A stretch of DNA of 37,912 nt. Source: an uncultured Pelagibacteraceae bacterium. GTDB taxonomy: Bacteria; Pseudomonadota; Alphaproteobacteria; Pelagibacterales; Pelagibacteraceae. Under the pieces are notes generated by a model, which saw only the letters and a list, made by a program, of their open reading frames with translations, was not told the DNA's origin and made no database searches. The stretch lies in assembly GCA_902619665.1 (NCBI GenBank), contig CACNFB010000010.1, positions 1 through 37,912 of the forward strand, written 5' to 3'. The position numbers and the translations under genes are program-made. This document shows positions 8,284 to 14,053 of the stretch, one piece after another; the first letter of the stretch is position 1, and the number at the start of each line of letters is the position of its first letter.

Positions 8284-8585
8284 TATAAAACAACTTCAAA
8301 TCCCTCAAAATTAGGTGCACCTAAATATAGATTTTGATGTTGACCAGCATTCTTATGAGCTAACCTGAAGGCTTCCGATTTAGTCCAATTAATAAAGTCC
8401 TCTTTTGAATTCCATATACTATGAGATGCATACAAGGTAAACTTATCGTTAGTATTTCCCTTAACTAAATGAAATTCTTTAAAACCTGGCACACCTTTTA
8501 AATGAGTATCTCTATTTTTCCAAACACTTTCAAAATCTTGTTCTTTACCAAGAACAATCTTAAATCTATTCATCGCTATAAACAT
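8283..8585 (-). CDS. Antibiotic-biosynthesis-monooxygenase (ABM) domain protein
   Basis: 100 residues forming a single ferredoxin-like ABM domain. It begins MFIAMNRFKIVLGKEQDFESVWKNR, the usual start of the HmoA-like group, and has PGFKEFHLVKG and HSIWNSKEDFINWTKSEAFRLAH. Relatives include haem-degrading IsdG/HmoA proteins and small cofactor-free oxygenases; nothing here fixes the substrate. It is first in the minus-strand operon with DUF4149 and msrB. An oxidative-stress or haem role would fit the neighbourhood but is not shown. Confidence 0.82.
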   Translation of the reverse strand: MFIAMNRFKIVLGKEQDFESVWKNRDTHLKGVPGFKEFHLVKGNTNDKFTLYASHSIWNSKEDFINWTKSEAFRLAHKNAGQHQNLYLGAPNFEGFEVVL

Positions 8586-8631
8586 GCAGACTATATATAT
8601 TTATTACATACAGTTTTATAGCTTAATCAGT

Positions 8632-8660
8632 GTGACACTCTGTTGCTTAAAAATTATAAA
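8632..8660 (+). promoter_or_regulatory. Strong sigma-70-like promoter for the small exported protein
   Basis: GTGACA (8632-8637, 5/6 match to TTGACA) and TATAAA (8655-8660, 5/6 match) are separated by exactly 17 bp. A short palindrome AGTGT-G-ACACT (8629-8639) overlaps the -35. The predicted leader is about 30 nt and contains AAAGGA (8685-8690) 5 bp before the ATG at 8696. Together these suggest high expression. Confidence 0.6.
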
Positions 8661-8695
8661 TAAATAACCATATCTAACTGAACGAAAGGAAAACA

Positions 8696-8902
8696 ATGAA
8701 AAAATTAGCGTTAATTTTATCTTTTGTATTATTTTCGAGTTCTGTTTTTGCAGGTTCATGCCCAATGATGGCAAAAAACCTTGATGCAAAAATTGCAGAA
8801 GCTCAAGAATTAAGAGATGCCGGAATGAAGGCTCACGATAGTGGTGATCACAAAAAATCAGTAGATCTTCTTAACAAAGCATTAGAAATGTTTAAAGGAT
8901 AA
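8696..8902 (+). CDS. Small exported protein, unknown function
   Basis: 68 residues. A clear Sec signal peptide (MKKLALILSFVLFSSSVFA) would leave a mature peptide of about 49 residues starting GSCPMMAKNLDAKI. The mature part is predicted helical, with two amphipathic helices and a TPR-like ending (SGDHKKSVDLLNKALEMF). It contains one cysteine next to two methionines (CPMM), possibly a metal-binding or lipid-anchoring spot, but there is no true lipobox. It has a strong ribosome site and promoter. I do not recognise a named family. Confidence 0.85.
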   Translation: MKKLALILSFVLFSSSVFAGSCPMMAKNLDAKIAEAQELRDAGMKAHDSGDHKKSVDLLNKALEMFKG

Positions 8903-8916
8903 ATTCTTTGGGGTTT

Positions 8917-8942
8917 GGGGCACCTGGCAACAGAACGCCCCT
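8917..8942 (+). repeat. Direct repeat copy 1: GCAA-tetraloop hairpin
   Basis: This 26-bp block is identical to 9419-9444, in the same orientation. GGGGC pairs with GCCCC, and inside it CTG-GCAA-CAG forms a second short stem closed by a GNRA tetraloop. It starts 15 bp after the stop of the small exported protein. It lacks a proper T run on either strand (TTCTCATTT follows on plus), so it is at best a weak terminator. It may mark one end of a 502-bp insertion. Confidence 0.85.
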
Positions 8943-9004
8943 TCTCATTTGTTAATTTTGTTTGCAGTATCAACGTTATTTAAAAAATACAACCTTGCGA
9001 GTCG

Positions 9005-9025
9005 TCCTGTGTACGGGATTTTTTT
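9005..9025 (+). terminator. Weak intrinsic terminator candidate
   Basis: TCCTG (9005-9009) pairs with CGGGA (9014-9018), including one G-T pair, around a four-base loop. Seven T follow (9019-9025). It would stop plus-strand transcription coming from the exported-protein gene before it runs antisense into the gene at 9034-9285. Confidence 0.4.
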
Positions 9026-9033
9026 AAATAAAA

Positions 9034-9285
9034 TTATTTCATACAAAATACTGGTTCCACTCTTCCCTGATCCATTTCATATACTTGAACTGGACTTCCA
9101 ATCGGAACATAATTTCCTGAGCTATCCAACTTAAGATTTGTTACAAAAACTGAATTGTGGATGCAATATCTTCCTATACCATGTAAGCCATCATTAGATT
9201 TTACAAAACCCGTGAAGTACATATCTGCAATAGAAGTGTTAGTGAGAAATAAGCTAAGAACTAAAATTCTTAAAATTTTTTTCAT
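9034..9285 (-). CDS. Small secreted protein, unknown, inside the repeat-bounded segment
   Basis: 83 residues. The N-terminus MKKILRILVLSLFLTNTSIA is a signal peptide; the mature part starts near DMYFTGFVKSNDG. It has two cysteines (RYCIHN and a near-terminal VFCMK), which could form a disulfide in the periplasm. No family is recognised. It is the only plausible gene between the two copies of the 26-bp repeat, with the tandem TTTGGTCGGCA sites just upstream of its start. Codon usage is normal for the window. Confidence 0.65.
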   Translation of the reverse strand: MKKILRILVLSLFLTNTSIADMYFTGFVKSNDGLHGIGRYCIHNSVFVTNLKLDSSGNYVPIGSPVQVYEMDQGRVEPVFCMK

Positions 9286-9314
9286 GATTTAAGGTTATCA
9301 AATCATGTACCCTC

Positions 9315-9349
9315 TGACGACCAGATTTTTGGTCGGCATTTGGTCGGCA
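9315..9349. repeat. Tandem and inverted TGGTCGGCA sites, arm-site-like
   Basis: TTTGGTCGGCA occurs twice, directly abutting (9328-9338 and 9339-9349). A third copy with one mismatch lies inverted just before (TGACGACCA, 9315-9323). The inverted and first direct copies can form a hairpin with a 6-base loop. Such short repeated sites resemble the arm-type binding sites of tyrosine recombinases or a multi-site operator. They lie 30-64 bp upstream of the start of the 83-residue secreted-protein gene. Confidence 0.6.
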
Positions 9350-9370
9350 TTATTATATAATTTTGGTGAT

Positions 9371-9399
9371 TTGATTATTGCTGATTGTTGCAATATAAG
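9371..9399 (+). promoter_or_regulatory. Orphan promoter candidate next to repeat copy 2
   Basis: TTGATT (9371-9376) and TATAAG (9394-9399) are 17 bp apart. Transcription would start near 9406 and immediately enter the hairpin repeat at 9419, then run antisense to the esterase gene. No plus-strand ORF follows. If active, it would make a short structured or antisense RNA. Confidence 0.3.
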
Positions 9400-9418
9400 G
9401 ATTATTGAAACAAAGTTC

Positions 9419-9444
9419 GGGGCACCTGGCAACAGAACGCCCCT
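9419..9444 (+). repeat. Direct repeat copy 2: GCAA-tetraloop hairpin
   Basis: Exact second copy of the 26-bp block at 8917-8942, 502 bp away. It lies 7 bp beyond the stop of the minus-strand esterase gene, so it could serve as a hairpin at that transcript's end. The region 9286-9451 holds this repeat, the arm-like sites at 9315-9349 and an orphan promoter candidate, and nothing else recognisable. Confidence 0.85.
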
Positions 9445-9451
9445 ACTAATC

Positions 9452-10078
9452 TCAATTAATTATACTTTCTTTTATTGTTTCTGAAATCACTTTAGCACCT
9501 TCATAGTTTGGATGAATTCCATCACTTTGATTAAGCTTTGGATTTAAAGCCACTTTTTTTAGCAAAAAAGGTATTAAATTTAAATCATATTCTTTAGCTA
9601 ATTTAGGAAAAATATCATCAAATTTCTTTTTATATGCTAATCCGTTTGTTGGAGACGCCTTCATACCTGCTAAAATAATATTAATATTATTGGTTTTTAT
9701 AATTTCTATAATATTTCTTAGATTACTCTCTGTTTGATCTGGATTAATTCTTCTAAGCATATCATTCGCACCTAATCCTAAAACAATCAAATCAATATCA
9801 CCACCAGAGATATATTCTTCAATTCTATCCAATCCATCTTCAGAGGTATCTCCAGAAACACTTCCATTTATTACTTTGATATTATATCCAGCTTCTTTTA
9901 GATCATTTTCTAATATTATTGAAAGTGACTGGTCTTCTTTTAAACCATACCCAGACATTAAACTATCTCCAAATAACAGAATTTTATTTACATTTTCTAA
10001 TTTATTAGTCTCACTACAACTAATCAAAATCAAGCTGATTAGAAGAGTTTTAAAAAATATTAATAGTTTATTTTTCAA
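9452..10078 (-). CDS. SGNH/GDSL-type arylesterase, lipoprotein
   Basis: 208 residues. All SGNH blocks are present: ILLFGDSLMSGYGL (nucleophile serine), NGSVSGDTS (glycine), GLGANDMLR (asparagine) and SDGIHPN (aspartate and histidine). It resembles the TesA/arylesterase group, which hydrolyses acyl esters or thioesters. The N-terminus MKNKLLIFFKTLLISLILISC has a lipobox-like ILISC, so it is probably membrane-anchored in the periplasm. The start codon is TTG (10078), overlapping the TGA of the upstream small gene as TTGA, which suggests coupled translation. Confidence 0.92.
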   Translation of the reverse strand: MKNKLLIFFKTLLISLILISCSETNKLENVNKILLFGDSLMSGYGLKEDQSLSIILENDLKEAGYNIKVINGSVSGDTSEDGLDRIEEYISGGDIDLIVLGLGANDMLRRINPDQTESNLRNIIEIIKTNNINIILAGMKASPTNGLAYKKKFDDIFPKLAKEYDLNLIPFLLKKVALNPKLNQSDGIHPNYEGAKVISETIKESIIN

Positions 10079-10191
10079 TTTTTATTTTTCTTTTTCTCTC
10101 TTTTAATTTTTCTCTTTTCTTTTAAAGATAACTTGGGTTTTTTCATTACACTCGAATCTTTAAATGATTTTCCGCTATATCTTTTAGACAT
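10075..10191 (-). CDS. Small, highly basic protein, 38 residues
   Basis: The product begins MSKRYSGKSFKDSSVMKK and ends in a dense lysine/arginine helix (LSLKEKRKIKREKKKNKN). It starts 2 bp after the stop of the flavoprotein gene and its TGA overlaps the TTG start of the esterase gene, so it fills the gap between two genes perfectly. That fit argues it is translated. No family is recognised; a nucleic-acid or ribosome-binding peptide would suit the composition, but this is only inference. Confidence 0.6.
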   Translation of the reverse strand: MSKRYSGKSFKDSSVMKKPKLSLKEKRKIKREKKKNKN

Positions 10192-10193
10192 GA

Positions 10194-11162
10194 TTACTTA
10201 ATTTTATTATATAGATCAGTTGCACTCAACCATCCGTTCTCTAACCTTGGTCCTCCAAACCAATCAGCACAAATTCCTAAGCCTATTTTCCTGTCCCAAT
10301 AACTCAAGGTATTTAAAGGTTTTGAATTTGACGAATATTTCCAACCATGAATATGAGTAAAATATATCTTTTTTATTTTTACTTTAGTTAATTTTTTAAA
10401 TTTATTAATCAAAACGTTTGTATAAAACTTTTTCTTATTTCTATAATTATCAGTATGTTTTTTTCCATATTCATAAGTGCTTTGAAGGACCCATAAATCT
10501 TTATTATATTTAAACCTTTTCTTTGAATTTTCATTTGAAACCCAACCTAAAATGTTATCGTTAGTAAAAAAACTACTAGCATTGCTACCAGTTTTGTTAG
10601 TTATTAATAAAACAGTCAGACTTGAATTCATTTTTACTTTATTTCTAAATAGTTTTTTTTTAACGAACTTAGATGCTAACCTTTTTACTTGTGGAAATGG
10701 AGCTGTAATAATTAAGTTCTTTGCATAAGTACTCGTATTATCCTTAAATTTAAGAAACCAACAATTTTTTTGTCTACTTATCTCTGACAATTCTGATTGA
10801 AATTTACAATTTATACTTTTTAATAAATGTTTACTAATATCATTGTTGCCTTTTACTCCTATTAATTTGATGTGTTTTTTGTCTCTCTTCACCCTCTCAT
10901 TTAAAAATTCATGATTGCCTTTCCAATGTTTTATAACTCTTTTTCTAATCAGTTTATTAGTAAAAGATTTAAACTCTCTAGATCTTGGAGATAGATACTG
11001 AAGACCATGATCAAAACCAATTTTGCCTTTAAATCTTTTAAAAGAGCTCCTTCCACCAACTCCTTTGGCTTTTTCAAAAACTTTAATAGAATATTTTTTA
11101 TTTAATTTATTAGATATAGTAGCACCTGATATTCCTGATCCTATTACAGCAAAATCAATCAT
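10194..11162 (-). CDS. Renalase-like FAD/NAD(P)-binding oxidoreductase
   Basis: 322 residues. The Rossmann FAD motif is at the start (FAVIGSGISGATISNKL, GxGxxG), followed by VFEKAKGVGGRSSFKRF, the GG-R-[MS] block of renalase-like amine-oxidase relatives, and FDHGLQYLSPRS. The C-terminal GICADWFGGPRLENGWLSA matches the second FAD-contact motif (GD-x-x-GGPRVEGAWLSG) of this group. Bacterial relatives oxidise aberrant dihydronicotinamide isomers; the substrate here is not proven. It lies in a minus-strand run between adenosine kinase and the small basic gene. Confidence 0.82.
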   Translation of the reverse strand: MIDFAVIGSGISGATISNKLNKKYSIKVFEKAKGVGGRSSFKRFKGKIGFDHGLQYLSPRSREFKSFTNKLIRKRVIKHWKGNHEFLNERVKRDKKHIKLIGVKGNNDISKHLLKSINCKFQSELSEISRQKNCWFLKFKDNTSTYAKNLIITAPFPQVKRLASKFVKKKLFRNKVKMNSSLTVLLITNKTGSNASSFFTNDNILGWVSNENSKKRFKYNKDLWVLQSTYEYGKKHTDNYRNKKKFYTNVLINKFKKLTKVKIKKIYFTHIHGWKYSSNSKPLNTLSYWDRKIGLGICADWFGGPRLENGWLSATDLYNKIK

Positions 11163-11174
11163 TACGACTAATTA

Positions 11175-12104
11175 TTATATTCTTGCACCAATTTGTTGAA
11201 TAACTTTAGAAGACATTTCAGTACCTTTTTCTAAGCATTCTTTTTGAGACAGACCGTTTACATGACCATGTAAAAATCCTGCAGCGAATAGATCCCCAGC
11301 ACCAGTCAGATCAATTACTTTGAGATTTTTTTGAATTCCGCATTCTGTAACTTCATCACCATTAATTGAGATTGCGCCTTTTTCACCTCTAGTGATAATC
11401 AATAATTTTTTAAGACCTTTTCCAAAATTAATTACCTCATCAAAGTTTTTAGCATCAATTAGAGACATGATTTCTTGTTCATTAGCAAATGTTATATCTA
11501 ATTTATTTTTAACTAAATTTAAAAAATGAGGCTTGTGTCTATCAACACAAAATTGATCTGATAAAGACATTGCAACTTTATTTGCATTAGTTATTGCTTT
11601 ATCAAAAGCTTTTTTAGGATCTCCTTCATCCCACAAATACCCTTCTAAGAAAATAATCTCACTTTGTTTTATGGCATTTGTATCTACGTCATTCTCGTTA
11701 ATCTTGCCTGCTGTTCCAAGAAATGTGCACATTGTTCTCTCTGAGTCTGGTGTTACTAAAATTAAACAAGTACCTGTTGGCAACTCCTCCTTTTTTTTTG
11801 AGTAAAAATATTCAACATTTTCTTGTTTAAGTCCTTCTTCATATTTTCCACCCAAGTCATCATCACTCACTTTACCAATAAAACCAACCTTGTTTTTAAG
11901 CTGAGAAAGTCCAACAATCGAATTTGCAACAGATCCACCTGAAACAGTTTTTTCAATTTTTAAATTAGATAATAGTTGTTTGAATTCTTTTTCATCGAAA
12001 ATAAGTTTCATCGTGCTTTTAGTAAGACCATTTTTTTGAATAAAATCATCTTCAACTTTGCAAATTACATCTACAATTGCATTACCTATGCCCAATATTT
12101 TCAT
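11175..12104 (-). CDS. PfkB-family sugar kinase, probable adenosine kinase
   Basis: 309 residues from the ATG at 12104 (MKILGIGNAIVDVIC). A longer in-frame reading to 12212 adds a non-homologous stretch that overlaps nth, so it is rejected. SGGSVANSIVGLSQL (sugar site), TPDSERTMCTFLG, FANEQEIMSL and DLTGAGDLFAAGFLHG (anion hole and catalytic aspartate) identify the PfkB fold. The pattern matches alphaproteobacterial adenosine kinases, which convert adenosine to AMP. Adenosine salvage would fit the S-adenosylmethionine cycle, with metK elsewhere in this window. One base separates its start from the nth stop. Confidence 0.9.
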   Translation of the reverse strand: MKILGIGNAIVDVICKVEDDFIQKNGLTKSTMKLIFDEKEFKQLLSNLKIEKTVSGGSVANSIVGLSQLKNKVGFIGKVSDDDLGGKYEEGLKQENVEYFYSKKKEELPTGTCLILVTPDSERTMCTFLGTAGKINENDVDTNAIKQSEIIFLEGYLWDEGDPKKAFDKAITNANKVAMSLSDQFCVDRHKPHFLNLVKNKLDITFANEQEIMSLIDAKNFDEVINFGKGLKKLLIITRGEKGAISINGDEVTECGIQKNLKVIDLTGAGDLFAAGFLHGHVNGLSQKECLEKGTEMSSKVIQQIGARI

Positions 12105-12105
12105 G

Positions 12106-12774
12106 CTAAGCCTTTTTAGTTTTAATTGGTTTTTTTCTATTAGGATAACAACTCGTGCAAATTTTACAAGAAATACCGTAACAATCACGAGCTTTACAAT
12201 ATTCTCGACCATAAAAAATAATCTGCAAATGAAGTTTGTTCCAATATTTTTTTGGAAATAAACTCTTTAAATCTTCCTCAGTTTGCACAACATTCTTGCC
12301 ATTAGTTAAGCCCCACCTTTGAGCAAGCCTATGAATATGAGTATCAACTGGAAAAGCAGGGAATCCAAAACCTTGAGACATAACCACACTTGCTGTTTTA
12401 TGGCCAACTCCTGGGAGTTCCTCTAATTGTTCGAAGGTACTTGGAACCTTACTATTATATTTTTCTACTAAAGTTTTAGACAAGTAATAAATACTTTTAG
12501 CTTTAATTCTAAATATACCTATTCTTCTTATTAACCTTTCAATTTTTTTTCTCCCAAGTCTTACAAAGTGAATTGGCTTAAAATACTTCGGATAAATATC
12601 TTTTGTTACGTTATTAACATTTACGTCTGTACATTGTGCAGATAAAAGTACAGAAATTAATAATGTGAATACATTTCTACTTTCAAGCGGAACATTAATG
12701 CGTGGATAAGTTTTATTCAGTATTTTTAATACTATCTTAGCTCTCTTAATTTTATCAGCATTTTTTGAACTCAT
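12106..12774 (-). CDS. nth: Endonuclease III
   Basis: 222 residues. This DNA glycosylase/AP lyase removes oxidised pyrimidines. The helix-hairpin-helix is LEELPGVGHKTASVVMSQ with the catalytic lysine, followed by PVDTHIHRLAQRW with the catalytic aspartate. The C-terminal cluster region reads YCKARDCYGISCKICTSCYP: five cysteines, with spacing that does not match the textbook C-x6-C-x2-C-x5-C, so which four bind the 4Fe-4S cluster is unclear. Its ATG overlaps the dapB stop by 4 bp. Confidence 0.95.
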   Translation of the reverse strand: MSSKNADKIKRAKIVLKILNKTYPRINVPLESRNVFTLLISVLLSAQCTDVNVNNVTKDIYPKYFKPIHFVRLGRKKIERLIRRIGIFRIKAKSIYYLSKTLVEKYNSKVPSTFEQLEELPGVGHKTASVVMSQGFGFPAFPVDTHIHRLAQRWGLTNGKNVVQTEEDLKSLFPKKYWNKLHLQIIFYGREYCKARDCYGISCKICTSCYPNRKKPIKTKKA

Positions 12775-13544
12775 TTAAAGTTCAATACATCTCTCATTGA
12801 GTAAAGGCCTGGTTTTTTTTTCATCAACCACTTAGCAGCAGTTAGAGCGCCTTCGGAGTATAAGGCTCTATCAAATGCCTCATGATTTAAAGTTATAATT
12901 TCTTTGCCACTAGAAAATTTTACCTCATGCTCACCAACTACTTCACCTTTTCTCATCGAATTAAAATTTATTTTTTTTCCATAAGGAAAAGATTTTTTAT
13001 TTAGATATTTTTTTCCTATTAATCTATTTAGATCTTTATTTTTTCCTATAGCTATTCCTTTTCCAAGCATTAAAGCCGTGCCAGACGGGTGATCCTTTTT
13101 GTGTTTATGGTGAACTTCAAAAACCTTACTTAAGAAATTATTCCCAAGAGATTTGGAGGTAATTTCTGTTAAATACATCAATAAATTAATTCCTAAGCTC
13201 ATATTCCCAGCCTTTAGTATTGGGATCTTTTTAGAATATTTTTTTATCAAAATTTCCTGATTTTTAGTAAAACCAGTAGTACCTATAACAACTCTTTTTT
13301 TTAGTTTAGAAGCAATTTTAAGCACTTCTAATGTACACTTAGGAACCGTAAAATCTATAATGACATTAGTCTTTTTGAAAGAATTAACATTATTAAATTC
13401 GGGTAAAATATTATTTATCTTTTTATTAATCCTAAAATTCTCAGTCAGCGAAACTAATTTGAAGTTTTTATTTTTATTTGAGGACTTGATAAGTTGTTGT
13501 CCCATTCTTCCCATACAGCCTGTAATAGTTAAATTTATTTTCAT
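12771..13544 (-). CDS. dapB: 4-hydroxy-tetrahydrodipicolinate reductase
   Basis: 257 residues from 13544. DapB makes tetrahydrodipicolinate for lysine and meso-diaminopimelate. The N-terminal MKINLTITGCMGRMGQQL is the nucleotide-binding start. VIDFTVPKCTL, VIGTTGFTKNQ, EVHHKHKKDHPSGTAL (catalytic His/Lys block) and a GEHEVKF strand follow. An upstream ATG at 13577 would add 11 residues and place the Fur-box palindrome inside the gene, so 13544 is preferred. It is followed at once by nth, and a Fur-type site lies 14 bp upstream of the start. Confidence 0.96.
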   Translation of the reverse strand: MKINLTITGCMGRMGQQLIKSSNKNKNFKLVSLTENFRINKKINNILPEFNNVNSFKKTNVIIDFTVPKCTLEVLKIASKLKKRVVIGTTGFTKNQEILIKKYSKKIPILKAGNMSLGINLLMYLTEITSKSLGNNFLSKVFEVHHKHKKDHPSGTALMLGKGIAIGKNKDLNRLIGKKYLNKKSFPYGKKINFNSMRKGEVVGEHEVKFSSGKEIITLNHEAFDRALYSEGALTAAKWLMKKKPGLYSMRDVLNFK

Positions 13545-13558
13545 ATAAAGATTTTGTT

Positions 13559-13577
13559 GATAATGATTATCATTCAT
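13559..13577. promoter_or_regulatory. Fur box 1 (dapB-proximal)
   Basis: GATAATGATTATCATTCAT matches 15 of 19 positions of the classic E. coli Fur consensus GATAATGATAATCATTATC. TGATAAT-G-ATTATCA (13558-13572) is a perfect 7-1-7 inverted repeat, the core form of Fur-family sites. It ends 15 bp from the dapB start and could block that gene's promoter. Confidence 0.65.
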
Positions 13578-13614
13578 AAAGATTTTTTTAAAGAGATGTT
13601 TTTAATTGGTTTTT

Positions 13615-13642
13615 TTGTGATAATGATAATCAATATTATACG
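13615..13642 (+). promoter_or_regulatory. Fur box 2 over a promoter candidate for the Cys-rich gene
   Basis: The 19-mer at 13619-13637, GATAATGATAATCAATATT, matches 17 of 19 positions of the Fur consensus. It fills the spacer of a -35/-10 candidate, TTGTGA (13615-13620) and TATACG (13637-13642), 16 bp apart. That is the classic layout for repression by steric exclusion. The predicted start lies about 35 nt upstream of the Cys-rich gene at 13684. Confidence 0.65.
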
Positions 13643-13683
13643 TTATTTCTTGAATAATATTTTTAATTTCCTATCTTTAACTT

Positions 13684-13863
13684 ATGCAAACACAAAAATT
13701 TAGTTGTAAAAAATGTGGATTAACTATTTCATCAGTATGCTCTAAATGCGATAGAGTTGTTGATGTAAAATTACTTGATAGTGGTTGTTTAGTTCAAGTA
13801 ACTAAATGTGGTGACTGCTCAAGTGTTCCAGTTATCAAAGATATCTGCACTGAAAATAATTAA
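13684..13863 (+). CDS. 59-residue eight-cysteine metal-binding-like protein
   Basis: The product begins MQTQKFSCKKCGLTISSVC and holds cysteines at 8, 11, 19, 22, 35, 42, 45 and 55: three CxxC pairs (CKKC, CSKC, CGDC) plus two singles. Paired CxxC knuckles are typical of zinc ribbons or rubredoxin-like iron sites. It has no signal peptide, so it is cytosolic. There is no clear Shine-Dalgarno sequence. A near-consensus Fur box overlaps its promoter candidate, which makes iron (or zinc) control likely. It reads convergently to a membrane mini-gene 7 bp away. No named family is recognised. Confidence 0.72.
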   Translation: MQTQKFSCKKCGLTISSVCSKCDRVVDVKLLDSGCLVQVTKCGDCSSVPVIKDICTENN

Positions 13864-13870
13864 TTATTAT

Positions 13871-14038
13871 TTATAATATAAAATATATAAATATTAATAT
13901 TATAGCTATCACTATAATCCATATTGATAAATTCTTAATTAGGATCTTAAAGTTATAATTAGTTTGAATAAAACCAGGTAAAACTAGCACAAGTACGCCT
14001 ATCAAGGCTATTACTGGTACAATTACCTCAAGACTCAT
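13871..14038 (-). CDS. Two-helix membrane mini-protein, 55 residues
   Basis: The product begins MSLEVIVPVIALIGVLVLVL, then a short polar loop (PGFIQTNYNFKILIKN), then a second hydrophobic helix (LSIWIIVIAIILIFIYFIL) to the end. It therefore looks like a hairpin membrane protein with almost no soluble part. It lies 15 bp upstream of nothing coding on the plus strand and directly after the dnaJ stop region on the minus strand side (dnaJ ends at 14054), so it may be the last gene of the dnaK-dnaJ transcript. The function is unknown. Confidence 0.6.
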   Translation of the reverse strand: MSLEVIVPVIALIGVLVLVLPGFIQTNYNFKILIKNLSIWIIVIAIILIFIYFIL

Positions 14039-14053
14039 AAAATTCACTTTAAC

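Noticed and set aside
8990..9020. A stretch resembling a tRNA T-arm and acceptor end.
   Set aside because: No matching D-arm, anticodon arm or 5' acceptor strand lies upstream, and the T-loop bases do not fit. It is treated as a weak terminator.
8949..9134. A 61-residue plus-strand reading frame.
   Set aside because: It has no signal or family features, no ribosome site, and overlaps the better-supported minus-strand gene at 9034-9285.
9288..9323. GGTTATCAAATCATG followed by ACGACCA looks like a tRNA 3' end, as at a phage att site.
   Set aside because: The T-stem does not pair correctly and no tRNA body is present; only the short repeats are reported.
12105..12212. N-terminal extension of adenosine kinase up to 12212.
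   Set aside because: The extra residues are antisense-like, non-homologous and overlap nth; the family start MKILGIGNAIVD at 12104 is clear.
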